This document shows, piece by piece, positions 33,490 through 44,575 of a stretch of DNA of 64,000 nucleotides. This stretch comes from Petaurus breviceps papuanus. Lineage: Eukaryota; Chordata; Mammalia; Diprotodontia; Petauridae. The stretch is taken from positions 12,806,924 to 12,870,923 of the forward strand of contig JAMXIF010001210.1 in the NCBI GenBank assembly GCA_028583685.1. The letters are read 5' to 3'. The translations under genes were made by a program, and so were the position numbers. Every line of letters starts with the position of its first letter. Positions within the stretch are counted from its first letter, which is position 1. A model generated the notes under the pieces. That model was not told the origin of the DNA, did no database searches, and saw only the letters and a list, made by a program, of their open reading frames with translations.

Positions 33490-34535
33490 ATCATAGTGAA
33501 ATATATTCTTAAATAGTGATGTGCCTTTTCAATGGCTTTATAAACATTTCCTGACTCATGAATGGGTTGTATTTCAAAAAGCATTTGTCTAGAACTGACT
33601 AGTAAGACTGCTAATAATTGTGTTTAGGTTCCAAGGTATCCCCAAAACCCTACTTTATGAAATATTGCAAAAATACTGTGCAGTTTCTAATTATTGTTAT
33701 ATAAAAATAGGGTTGGAGTTGCAATTAAAAGTAGGGATGCCAGGAATACAATTTTCCTGCTAGTCCTAGACATCTGAAGGGACTCTTTCTTTCTTCATTT
33801 CTCAACTTAGCTGAAGCATAGAAAATATTTTGATGAGGTGTGAAGCAGGTGGGAGTTCTGTGGATGGGGGCTGGGGTGGGAGGAGGGTAAGTAGTAGACA
33901 AAGAGCTCTCATAAGTGATGGAAAGGGCACAGGGGCTCACACTGCCACGAATGGGGGTGTGTAACAATGTGAGTGCCATGTCTGATGTCATTTGGGGGAA
34001 TGAAATCAATGCCTAGATGCAGTGGTAGTTCAGAGAGAAGGAATGGGATGAGCAAGTCAAGAGGGTTTAAAGGACCCTAGGTGTCCAATCTACTATCTCC
34101 CACCAAATGCAGAATACACTCTATAAACATCTCTGGCTAGATGGCTGATCACATAGCTCCTGCTTAAACGATTTGCTGATGAGCAAAACTCAGTAACAAG
34201 GTCACTCATCTGTTTTTTTGGGCAGGTCTAACTATTGTAAAGTTTTTCCCTTATACAAAGTCAAAAATCTGCTTATTGTAATACCTCCCTCCCCTACCCC
34301 ATGAGCCACATTCTTTTTTCTGTAGTACACAAAATAAATCTTTCTTTTTTATGAGAAAAAATATTTGAAGACAATTATTGCAGGCATCATCTCCCACCCC
34401 CCCGTTCCTTATATAACATCCAACAAATGCAATTATTAACCACCTACACATTTAAGGCACTATGCTGAAAGAAGAAAAAACAACAGTTCTTACGCTCAAG
34501 GACCTTACTAAATCTAGCATATTATATACCATACA
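33490..34535. other. CREB1 intron 1, left part, no repeat recognised
   Basis: Intron sequence with a G-rich block at 33845-33890 (GGGGGCTGGGGTGGGAGGAG) and a C-run near 34394-34404. No ORF of note; the 94-codon minus-strand frame at 33725-34009 has no recognisable family. Confidence 0.5.
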
Positions 34536-34539
34536 GTTT

Positions 34540-34695
34540 TATAAAGTTTTCCCCTCACAAGTCTGAAACTTAGAGTCTTATAAGATAAGTGACTTGCCTG
34601 GCTCACAGCAAGCAAAATGGCTAAGTCTGGGCTTACACCCAGTTCTTCTGACTCCAAATATAGGGCTTTTCCAGCTGCCATTACACCACTGGCTG
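34540..34695 (-). mobile_element. MIR/THER-like SINE
   Basis: AAGTGACTTGCCTGGCTCAC, GTCTGGGCTTACACCCAGTT, CTTCTGACTCCAAATATAGG and CCATTACACCACTGGCTGCC are the reverse complement of core and head. Confidence 0.7.
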
Positions 34696-35404
34696 CCTTT
34701 TTCCAAAACACGCCACTAGTATGTTGCTTTTTGTTATTGGTTCCTCTTAAAATAGAGGTCCTACAACTTAATATAATTATGTAAGATCTATTTAGACCAG
34801 TGTGGAAATTTAGTGGGACTATAAACTACTTTGATCTGAATAGTATACTTCTGTTAATATTGCTTAACAAGGTATCAGTTTTTCAGGCAGTTATACCACA
34901 GTATATTCTATAAGTAGTGTATCTTGTAGTCAACTAAGAGCCTCAAGTTTTTCCCATAAGAATTGATATCAAACCATCTTCCAAATCCTGTACTTGTACA
35001 ACTAATTTCTGGAACCTAAGAAAAAGATTTTATATGCATCCCAATTAAGTAATGCTTTGTTGATTTCACTCTATCATTCCAGGAATTTTTATCAATCTTG
35101 ATTCTATATCCAACTTTTTTCTTCAGCTTTGTGTAACCTTCAAATATGAAAAGCATGGCTTATGTGTCTTAATTAAAATTATCTATAATATGAATGGTTC
35201 TTGACTAAAGACTCAGTTGATAACTCACTTGTGTACATCAATTTAAATGAACAAATATTAATAAATATTCTTTGAGTTTTCAACCTGCTTAGGAATTCAC
35301 ATAATATCATAAGTGATTTGGCCATTAAGTATGACATCCACAATGCTATGTTAAATCAAATCTATTTCAGACCTGATAAGTAGATCTAATGAGTAATACA
35401 ACCA

Positions 35405-35510
35405 ATCGCTTCACAACCATTTATTAAAAGCTCGCCCTATATCAGACACTGTGCACATAAGGGAAACACCATGCCCAATAGTGAAACAATCCCTCTTTCT
35501 AAGGGTGGAC
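35405..35510 (-). mobile_element. L2 LINE tail
   Basis: CCATTTATTAAAAGCTCGCC, ATATCAGACACTGTGCACAT and ATAGTGAAACAATCCCTCTT, reverse complement of the L2 3' end. Confidence 0.6.
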
Positions 35511-35539
35511 TGTCTTTTTTCCAGGTATTTTAACAGACG

Positions 35540-35700
35540 ATGTTTAATAGTGCTTTAATATTTGTAAAGCGCTTTTTTATGTGCATGACAGCACTTGTTT
35601 TCACAGTGAATCCTGTGAGTGTAGTTATTTTCTCTATTTTATAGATGTTGAAACAAAGGCTAAGAGAAAAGGGCATGAAATGATCACTTCTAGTTATATA
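35540..35700 (-). mobile_element. MIR/THER-like 3' half
   Basis: TTTGTAAAGCGCTTTTTTAT, TCACAGTGAATCCTGTGAGT and TATTTTATAGATGTTGAAAC. Confidence 0.55.
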
Positions 35701-36234
35701 TCTATTAATTAGCAACTAAATAATTTTGGTTGGCACTTTACACCACCAAAATGTACTGCTTTCTTTTCAGTATTATACTTATTTATCTTAAGAACTACTG
35801 TATCTGTTTCTAGCCATGGAAGTAACATTTTATGGAAACTAATTAAAATGGAAGAGGAAATACTTCTACTTGTAGGAATGTATAAGTATTTTGAGAGTAA
35901 AATGAGTCACATGTCAACCAAGAACACCTTGCCTCATCTTCAACACTAGAGAAATTCAAAGCATCAACAATAAATTTCAAACTGTAATTCTGATAGCTTA
36001 TTAACCAGGTATATTTATGGGCAATCATCACTAATACATTTGACTTGAAGCAAACTGTCATCACAAATCCTTGAACTTTACATTCACCCACAAATAAGCT
36101 TTACATAGACTAAAGTTTGTTTTTTTGGGGGGGAGTTACTTATATTTGGAGGGATTGGACCTGTCATTTCATTAATATAGAGCATTCTCAAATGAGGAAA
36201 ATCCCTCTACATTCTGGTCAGCATTTAACTCTAC

Positions 36235-36370
36235 AACAGATAGTCTTTGCAAAGTGAGAGTTGCCTTGAGAGATTACATGACTTGTCCAAGGTCACTGAG
36301 CTAGTGAGAACTTGAATGTGGGTTTTTTGACTCCAAATCTATCTCTGTAACCATAAGGCTGCTTCTCTGA
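36235..36370 (-). mobile_element. MIR/THER-like SINE
   Basis: ACATGACTTGTCCAAGGTCA, CTGAGCTAGTGAGAACTTGA and TTTGACTCCAAATCTATCTC. Confidence 0.65.
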
Positions 36371-36974
36371 AGCAATTAATACTCTTACGAGTTGTGTTAG
36401 GGTACTGAGTTGTTAAGTGATTTGCCCAGGTTTCTGGTAAATTTTTTAAGGAAAGAAGTAATAACATTTTAAAAAATCCCCTCTAGTCCTAGTAAAGTAC
36501 TTAGCACAGAGTGATAAGACAAATATTTCTTGCTATTTTAGGCATATGTGTTTTCCTACTTTCCGAATACTTATGAAAATGAAACAATTAGATGTGAGAA
36601 AGTATTTACTAAGGTGTATCTCAGTAAAAGAATGTGATATGTGTATGTATACACACACATATATAAATAAATTTGAAAATAATAGCAATGCTTTTTCTAA
36701 AGAATTATGGAACTTACCTCTCAGTGTTCATCACCTCTTATTGAGAGAAAAATCATACTGAATTTTTTGATAGGTTAGTAGCCTCAAATAGAAAAAAAAG
36801 GGTTCCCATGTCTATTATTTTAAAAAACCCTTGAATCGTTTTAGAGTTTTAACTATTCTCTTTTTTGTGGGTTACTTAGTTTAGCTGGTTAGAACATGGG
36901 ACTGAGATAAAGAACAAAGTTTCAAAATCACAGGCTGCCTCCATAACTCCATCATGACATCTAACAAATGTGGA

Positions 36975-37033
<59 letters not shown>
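36975..37033. repeat. (TC)n(AC)n compound microsatellite
   Basis: About 13 TC units run straight into about 16 AC units, without interruption. Confidence 0.97.
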
Positions 37034-37036
<3 letters not shown>

Positions 37037-37179
37037 GTTAGGTTAGTCAGTACATTTTCATATCCACCACGGAAAAAACATACTAAATGAATAACTTACT
37101 CATAATGAGTAGCATTTTTACACACAATAATAATGAGTCATTACTAAAATAAGGAACAGATTCAAACCAATTCATTCCA

Positions 37180-37800
37180 CTGATCAAAAAAACCTGCAGT
37201 GGTTCTGTATTGTTGCCTTTACAATAAAACACAAATTCCTGACCCCAATGTAACTCCAACCTACATCTCTAGCCTCATTTCATCTTATCTCAGTTCATGT
37301 ACTCTGTGTTCTGGACAAAATGGACTACTAGCCGTTTTCCTGAACTCAACTTCCTATCTCACTCCTCTCTACACTTATTCAGGTACTGGGTTACTTCTAT
37401 CCCCCTCCCACTTTCTTTCTCAAATTAATTCACTTCTGCTATTCAAAATCCTTATGATACCCCTTCCCCTGTGAAATTTTTCATGATCCTAACCATCACT
37501 TTCCTCAGCTAATAGTGTGCCTCTGCCTCCTTAAATATTTCTAAAACTGTTATTGTCTCATCTTTTCCTTTTCACTCCCTACACTTATATTTCTATGTAT
37601 TGATGTGTATTATAAATAGAGTATGTTTTCCTTGAGGGCTTTTAAATACCCTTGTGTTGTCAGTATTTGATAGCATAATACCTTGAAGAATAGGTGTTTA
37701 AATCAGTTGAAGGGAATAAAATTAAAAATATTTTAAGGGGCTGTTTATGAAAGCTTTGCCTGGCACACAGGAGGTGCTTAAATGTTTATTGACTGTTTCT
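37180..37800 (+). mobile_element. L2 LINE 3' part, long
   Basis: AACACAAATTCCTGACCCCA, CCAACCTACATCTCTAGCCT, TGTGTTCTGGACAAAATGGA, TGTGAAATTTTTCATGATCC, TATGTTTTCCTTGAGGGCTT and GCCTGGCACACAGGAGGTGC keep the L2 3' order to its end at TTTATTGACTG. Confidence 0.75.
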
Positions 37801-37859
37801 ATGACAAAGGCTTGGTAGAAAAAGAATTATGCCAAATACATACAAGAAAAGTAACCACA

Positions 37860-38127
37860 GATAGTTGTCATAGGATATGAAAAGGAAATTTTCAGAAGAA
37901 AATGAAGCTATTGGCATCTCTAGGGAAAACATACCCTGAAGTACTAATAAGAGAAATGCAAATAAAAATAACTAAGGAAGACAGTAACAATAACTGCAAA
38001 TATGAATAGAATAAACTCATTCATAAAATAGAAGCAGATAGCAGAATGCATTAGAAACCAGAATCCAACAATATGTTGTTTAATGAAACACACTTTGAAC
38101 AGAAAGGTACGAAGAATTAAAATAAGT
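37860..38127 (+). mobile_element. L1 LINE pieces in altered order
   Basis: The first piece (about 37875-37975) has the C-terminal-side frame FSEENEAIGISRENIP and LIREMQIKI from late ORF2. The second (about 37995-38127) reads MNRINSFIK, QIAECIRNQNPTICCL and ends RRIKISGW, which belongs to the N-terminal endonuclease domain. So a late ORF2 piece precedes an early one, meaning a rearranged copy. Confidence 0.65.
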
Positions 38128-38325
38128 GGCTGGAGGCCTGGAGTCAGGAGGACCTGAGCTCAAAGCCAGCCTCAGACACCTGATCACACTTAGTAGCCCT
38201 GTGACCTTGGGCAAGTCACGGAGATCGAATCCCGGGCTCAGACACTTAGCACCCACCCAGAAACACGTGGCCGTGTAACCTTGAGCAAGTTACTTAACCC
38301 CGATTGCTTAAAAAAAAAAAAAATA
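38128..38325 (+). mobile_element. Chimeric SINE (CORE-SINE 5' part joined to poly-A SINE 3' part)
   Basis: The first part, TGGAGTCAGGAGGACCTGAG to TGACCTTGGGCAAGTCAC, is the CORE-SINE. At about 38220 it switches to GGAGATCGAATCCCGGGCTC, CACCCACCCAGAAACACG and AGCAAGTTACTTAACCCCGA with poly-A, which is the other SINE family. The tRNA-like head of the second is missing. Confidence 0.8.
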
Positions 38326-38995
38326 GGGACACTAATGAACTGGTGTCATAAACTGGAGAACAATTTGGAACTATGCCCAAAGGGCTATAAAACAGTAACC
38401 CAGCAATGGCACAACTAGGTTTGTATCCAAAAGAGATTAAAGAGAAAGGAAAAGTACCTGTATGTACAAAAAATACTTTTTACAACTCTTTTTGTAGTAG
38501 CAAAGAATTAGAAGCTGAGGTAATTGCCTACCAATTGTGGAATGGCTGAACAAGCTGTAGTTTATGAATGTGATGGAATATTACCACGATTTAAGAAATG
38601 AAAAGGATGGTTTCAGGAAAACCTGGGAAACCTTGAACTGACAGAGAGAAGTGAGCAGAGATCATTGTACATAGTAACAAGAATATTATAATGACGATCA
38701 ACTGTGAAAGACTTAGCTACTCTGATTAATACAATGATCCAAGGCAATTTGGAGGAACACATGATGAAAAATGCTATATATCTCCAAAGAGAAACGACAA
38801 ACTCCAAAGTGCAAATTAAAGTGTGAATTTTTAATTTTCTTATTTTTTAAAAACATGGATAATATGAATATGTTTTGCATGATTTCAATGTGTAATTGAT
38901 ATCATATTGCTTACCTTCTTAAAGGGTGGGGGAGGGGGTAGTATGAAGACAATTTGGAAATCAAACTTTAAAAAATTGCTAAGAGTAAAGAATAA
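38326..38995 (+). mobile_element. L1 LINE 3' part
   Basis: ACTGGAGAACAATTTGGAAC, CAGCAATGGCACAACTAGG, TTGTATCCAAAAGAGATTAA, TTTTTGTAGTAGCAAAGAAT and AATGGCTGAACAAGCTGTAG match the late ORF2 region of the L1 at 44880-45110. Ends with AGAATAAATTAATTTTTAAA. Confidence 0.82.
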
Positions 38996-39094
38996 ATTAA
39001 TTTTTAAAAATAAAATGAGGTTCTACCTCCCACCCATCATACCAGCAAAGAGGGCAAAAAAGAAAAATATCAACTGATGGAAGGAATGTAGCAG

Positions 39095-39325
39095 GGCAGG
39101 CACAATAATGCCTAAGATCACAAAGCTGGAAGATACTACAGATATGATCCAACCTCAGAGGCTCTGTCCAGAGAGAAAATTTGTGGGCAAAACACAACCT
39201 TTTTGGGAATCCCAGTTTCCTAAATCTATAAACAGAGAATTGGACTAAATGGATCCCATGCGTCCTTCAAACTTTCAATCTATGAAACCATAAAACATAA
39301 ATTCAGAATCATCACAATTTCAGTT
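39095..39325 (-). mobile_element. Old repeat fragment (L3/CR1 or MIR-like), left of L1
   Basis: CTAAGATCACAAAGCTGGAA and TATGATCCAACCTCAGAGGC, followed by CCCAGTTTCCTAAATCTATA. The mixture of signatures does not allow a firm family name. Confidence 0.4.
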
Positions 39326-39340
39326 GAAAATGAAATTCAG

Positions 39341-40402
39341 GAGTCAGAGCCAAAGTGGCAGAATGGAAGCAGGAACTTTTCTAAGCTCCTCCATGAATTT
39401 TGTCACTAAACTTCAAAAAGTGAATGTAAACAGATTTTAGAGTGACAGTATGTGGCAGATTCCCAGCCCAGGAAAGTGCCCACATAGGTCTTGCCAGGGG
39501 AAACGTGGAGTACGTGCAGCTGGGGGGTGGGGTGGGGTGTGCACCACCACAGACCAAGAGCAGACTACAGTGAGAAGGAGCCCCAGTCAGTGGACTCACA
39601 ACACCGCCAAGGGTGAGATTTGCAACCCTCTCACCGTAGGACGGAGGATTGGTCAGAGCTGGGTAAGAGAATGAACAGGACTGGCAGCAGTGACAGCAGG
39701 CTCTCCTGGGGCTACCAGCCCACAGCCTGGATGTTTAAAAATCACCTACCTGATTTTTCCAGGAGCCAAGATAAGATGGCAGAGTAAACCCCAGCTGCTG
39801 ATTCCCCTTCCCTGACCCAGAAAACCCAGAGATAAATGTCCCACCTAGAGTAAAATCCTGAATTAGTGGAAATAGCCACAGGCTTGGGACACCTAGAAGA
39901 AGGGTTTAACTGAAGTAGTACTAAGCTGTCTGAATGAAGCATACTGAAGCAGTATGAAGCCATCTGAAATGAAGGGCAGACGGCATCCCAACAAGCACCA
40001 CCTCAGCTGACCAGCAGGAGCTCCCAAATCTCAAGGGTAGAGCCAGCAAACTCTAATAACACAAGCCCAGGTGTGTCTTACTTAATTAGCACCATCAGGG
40101 AAATCTGAAGATACCAGCCCTGCAGGCTGCCAGCTACTGAGCCTGCCTGAGCTGTAGCCCAGGGGCACAGAGGTGGAAACCTGAAGTGGCCAGACCACCC
40201 CTCCCATACAGGTTACTCTGTGAACCTCAGGGTAACACAGGGTATTTAATACTGAGGGTCCTGGCCTTGGCCTCAGTCTACACCCAGAGGCTACAGCACA
40301 AAGTTAACGACCAAACCCCTACCTCCCAGCCTGAGAAGCATGGTACATCTGTACCCCAGAAGCAGATATCCACTTTAAAAATTCAGGACATAAGCAATCA
40401 CA
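39341..40402 (+). promoter_or_regulatory. L1 5' untranslated region with two start-like blocks
   Basis: GAGCCAAAGTGGCAGAATGG at 39347 and GAGCCAAGATAAGATGGCAG at 39764 both resemble the usual first bases of marsupial L1 (GAGCCAAGATGGC..). A short imperfect repeat, CTGAAGTAGTACTAAGC and CTGAAGCAGTATGAAGC, lies at 39909-39965. The region is GC-richer than the flanking intron, as expected of an L1 internal promoter. Confidence 0.6.
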
Positions 40403-41410
40403 ATGGGCAAGAAGGAATCTGTCAAATCAAGAACAATACACTCCTATTATAGTGAGCAAGAACAACCAAATTCAGAGGACAACATGGACTCTATCTATAC
40501 TCACACCTGAGACCACCAAAGGAACTGGTGTCAAGCCCAAAAAGAATTCTTGGAGGAGCTCAAGAAAGATTTTAAAAGCCAAATTAGAGAGGTAGAAGAT
40601 AAATTTAAATCTACAAATCCTTAAAAAGTAAAATTGTTGAACTGGGATGGGAGGTTCAAAATATAACTGGAGAAAATATCTCCCTAAAAAAAAAAACTGA
40701 ACATATGGAAAAGGAGCTTCAAAAACTAACCAAGCAAAATAATTCACTAAAAAGTAGAATCAATCAAATTGAAGCTAAGGATGATGCATCAAGAGTCAGT
40801 CAAAGAAAACATAAAGATTGAAAAATTAGAAGTGTAAAATATCTCACTGGAAAAAACAAGTGACCTGGAGAACAGATCCAGGAGAGATAACCTAAGAATT
40901 ATTGGTCTATCAGAAAGCCATGATGAAAAAAAAAAAAAAAACCAGCCTAGACAACATCGTCCAAGAGATTGTCAAAAGAAAACTGTCCTGAGGTCCTAGG
41001 ATCAGAGGGTAAAATAGTTATGGAAAGAATTCCCCAGCCTCCTCCTCAAAGAGGTCCCAAATTGAAAACTCCAAGAAATATAGTAGCCAAATTCCAAAAT
41101 TACAAGGTCAAGGAGAAAATACTGCAGGCAGCCAAAAAGAAACAATTCAAATATTGTGGAACTACAGTCCCTACAGGCCCTAGCAGCTTCTACATTAAAA
41201 GACTGGAGGGACTGGAATTTGATATTTCGTAAGGCAAAAGGGCTAGGACTGCAACCAAGGATCAACTACCTGGCAAAACTTAGCATAATCTTTCAGGCAA
41301 GGAGATAGTCACTTAATGAAATAAGGGACTTCCAGACTTTTCTGATGAAAAAGCCAGAGCTCAATGGAAAATCTGATCGCCAATTACAAGACTCAAGAAG
41401 ACATAAAAAG
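40403..41410 (+). pseudogene. L1 ORF1 remnant
   Basis: The ATG at 40403 gives MGKKESVKSRTIHSYYSEQE, equivalent to the SRQKIPTLHSYFGDKKEQ start of the HAL1 ORF1. The coiled-coil part is followed by DLENRSRRDNLRIIGLSESH and by PRNIVAKFQNYKVKEKILQA of the C-terminal domain. Several stops and frame changes, including an A-run at 40927-40941, break it. Confidence 0.75.
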
Positions 41411-41993
41411 GTAAACAAGGAAAATACACTCACAATTTTTCAATAAAATTTCAGTAAGATTTCCTAAGAATTTTAGAGAGGCCAGACATGATAGATCTCT
41501 GGAGAAAAACTGAATGGGGATAAAACGGAATATTCCTTCTTTTCATCAGTACATGGCACATATGCAAAAATGGACCATGTACTAGGGCATAAAAAACTCA
41601 CAATTCAGTGCAGAAAGGCAGAAATATTAAATACATCATCCTCAGATCATGATTCAATACAAATCACATGCTATAATAAAGGGCCATGGAAAGACAGACT
41701 AAAAACTGGAAACTAAATAATTTAATCCTCAAGAATGAGTAGGTCAAACAAGAAATTGTAGAAACAATCAGTAACTTCATTGAAGAGAATGACAATTATG
41801 AGACGACATACAAAAACTTGTGGGATGCAGCAAAGGCAGTTCTTAGGGGAAGCTTTATATCCCTGAATGCATACATGAATAAATTAAGAGAAAAATGGAG
41901 GTCAATGAATTCGACATACAATTGAAAAAGCTAGGAAAAAAAAAACAAATTGAAAATTCCCAATTAAATACTAAATTAGATATAATGAAAACT

Positions 41994-42159
41994 GGGGCGG
42001 CCAGGTAGCACAGCGAGTAAGAGCACCGGCTCCAGTGTTGAGAAGACCTGGAGATCGAATCCCGGGCTCAGACACTTAGCACCCACCCAGAAACACCTGG
42101 CCGTGTAACCTTGAGCAAGTTACTTAACCCCAATTGCTTAAAAAAAAAAAAAAAAAGAA
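41994..42159 (+). mobile_element. Poly-A-tailed SINE in L1 ORF2
   Basis: GGGGCGGCCAGGTAGCACAG head, GGAGATCGAATCCCGGGCTC and poly-A tail; duplication ATAATGAAAAC at 41982-41992 and 42160-42170. Confidence 0.95.
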
Positions 42160-42966
42160 ATAATGAAAACCAAAGAAGAGATTAATAAAATTAAAATTAA
42201 GAAAGCTACTGAATTAATAAATAAAACTAAGAGTTGGTTTTATGGGGGAAAAAATTGATAGACTTTTAGTCAGTATGATAAAAAAAGAGAAAGAAGAAAA
42301 CAAAATTACAAGTATCAAAAATGAGAAGGGTGGAACCTGCCTCCAGTGAAGAGGAAATTAAAACTATAATTAGGAATTATTTTGCCCAGTTGTATGCACA
42401 TAAATTTGACAATCTCGGGGTAATGGATGAATATTTACAAAAATATAAGTTGCCCAGATTAACTGAAGAAGTAAATAACTCCATCTCAGAAAAAGAAATC
42501 AACCAAGCCATCAGCGAACTCTGGGAAAAAATCTCCAGGGCCAGATGGATTTACTAGTGAATTCTATCAAACGTTTAAAGAACAATTGATTCTGATACTC
42601 TACAAACTATTTGGGAAAATTGGTGGAGTCCTACCAAATTCTCTTTATGACACAAATATGGTGCTGACTACTAAATGAGGAAGAGACAAAACAGAGAATG
42701 AAAATTATAGACCAATTTTCCTCATGACTATACATGCAAAAATTTTAAATATTAGCAAAAATACTACAGCAACTTATCACAAGAATAATACACTTTGATC
42801 AGGCAGGATTTATTCCAAGAATGCAACGATGCTTCATTATTAGGAAAATCATCAGTATAATTGATCATATCAACAACAAAACCAGCAGAAACCATGATTA
42901 TCTCAACAGATGCAGAAAAGGCTTTTGACAAAATACAACATCCATTCCTATTAAAAACACTAAAAA

Positions 42967-43117
42967 GGGGGCGGCCAGGTGGCGCAGTAAGAGCGCCGGC
43001 CCCAGAGTCGGGAGACCTGGGATCGAATCCGGGCTCAGATACTTAGCACCCACCCAGAAACACCTGGCCAGGTAACCTTAAGCAAGTTACTTAATCCCAA
43101 TTGCTTAAAAAAAAAAA
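42967..43117 (+). mobile_element. Poly-A-tailed SINE in L1 ORF2
   Basis: GGGGCGGCCAGGTGGCGCAG head, GGGATCGAATCCGGGCTCAG, AGCAAGTTACTTAATCCCAA and an A tail. It splits the reverse transcriptase region just after AFDKIQHPFLLKTL. The target-site duplication is not clear (CTAAAAAG / TTAGAAAG). Confidence 0.93.
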
Positions 43118-44409
43118 TTAGAAAGAAAAAAAAGTTAGGAAGTATATGAATAAATGGAGTCTTCCTTAAAATAATAGGTAGCATCTATTTAAAACCATCA
43201 GCAACTATTATATGTAATGGGGATAAGCTAGAAGCATTTCCAATAAGAACAGGGGTGAAACAAGGATATCCACTATCACCCCTCTTATTCAATCAGGTAC
43301 TAGAAAGGTTAGCAGTAGCAATAAGAGAAGAAAAAGAAATTGAAGGAATCGAATTAGGCAAAGAAAAGACTAAGCTATCACTCTCTGCAGATGATATGAT
43401 GATATACTTAGAGAATCCTAGAGAATCAAGTAAAAAAGTACCTGAGACAATAAGTAAATCTAGCAAAGTCGCAGGACGTAAAATAAACCCACATAAATCC
43501 TCAACATGCCTGTATATTTCTAATGAAATCCAAAAGCAAGAGATAGAAAGAGAAATCCCATTTAAAGTTATTGTAGACATTATAAAATATTTTGGAATCG
43601 ACCTGCCAAAACAAACCCAGGTCCTGTATGAACACAACTACAAAACACTTTTCACACAAATAAAGTCAGATCTAACTAATTGGAAAAACATCAATTGCTC
43701 ATGGCTGGGTCAAGCTAGTATAAAAACCACAATTTTACCTAAATTAAATTACATATTTAGTGCCATACTGATCAATCTACCAAAAAATTAATTTATAGAG
43801 CTAGAAAAAGTAGTAACAAAATTCATTTGGAAGAACAAAAGGTTTAGAATATCAAGGGAATTAATGAAAAGAAATGCTAGGGAAGGTGGCCTAACCATAC
43901 CAGAATTTAATCTGTATTATAAAGCAGCAGTCATCCAAACTACTTGGTAAAGGCTGAGGAAAAGAGTAGTGGATCAATGGAATAGATTGGGTACACGAGA
44001 CTCAGCAGTCAATGACAATAGTAATCTACAGTTTGATAAACTTGAAGACCCCAGTTTTGGGGATAAGAATTCACTATTTGACAAAAACTGCTGGGAAACC
44101 TGGAATATAGTATGGCAGAAACTGGTAACACCATATACCAAAATCAAGTCTAAATGGGTGCATGATCTAGGTATAAAGGCTGATACTGTAAGCAATCTGG
44201 GAAAGCAAGGAATAGCTTACCTGTCAGATTTATGGAGAAGGAAAAACTTTATGACCAAACAAAAGTTAGAGAGCATTATAAAATTGCAAAATGGATAATC
44301 TTGATTACATTAAATTGAAAAGTTTCTGTACAAACAAAGCCAGTGTAACCGAGATTAAGAGGGAGGTAGGAAACCAGGAAAGAATTTTTTTGTTTTTGAT
44401 AAAGGCCTC

Positions 44410-44575
44410 CTTTTTTTTTTTTCCTTTTGGAGGGCAATTGGGGTTAAGTAACTTGCCCAAGGTTACACGGCTAGTTTTTGTGTGTGTGGGTGTTAAGTGT
44501 CTGAGGCCAGAACCAAACTCAGGTCCTCCTGACTCCGGGGCCAACGCTTTACTCACTGCGCCACTTAGCCAACCA
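44410..44575 (-). mobile_element. Marsupial SINE, antisense, in L1 ORF2
   Basis: T-run, then GGAGGGCAATTGGGGTTAAG, TAACTTGCCCAAGGTTACAC, CTCAGGTCCTCCTGACTCCG and TCACTGCGCCACTTAGCC. Duplication AAAGGCCTC at 44401-44409 and 44576-44584. It mixes the AAGTTACTTAACCCC end of one SINE family with a CCAAAAGG-type tail. Confidence 0.93.

Noticed and set aside
36975-37033. Regular alternating repeat considered as an array-like structure
   Set aside because: It is a plain dinucleotide microsatellite without spacers.
43293-43637. 114-codon minus-strand frame
   Set aside because: Antisense shadow of the L1 reverse transcriptase region at 43255-43791.
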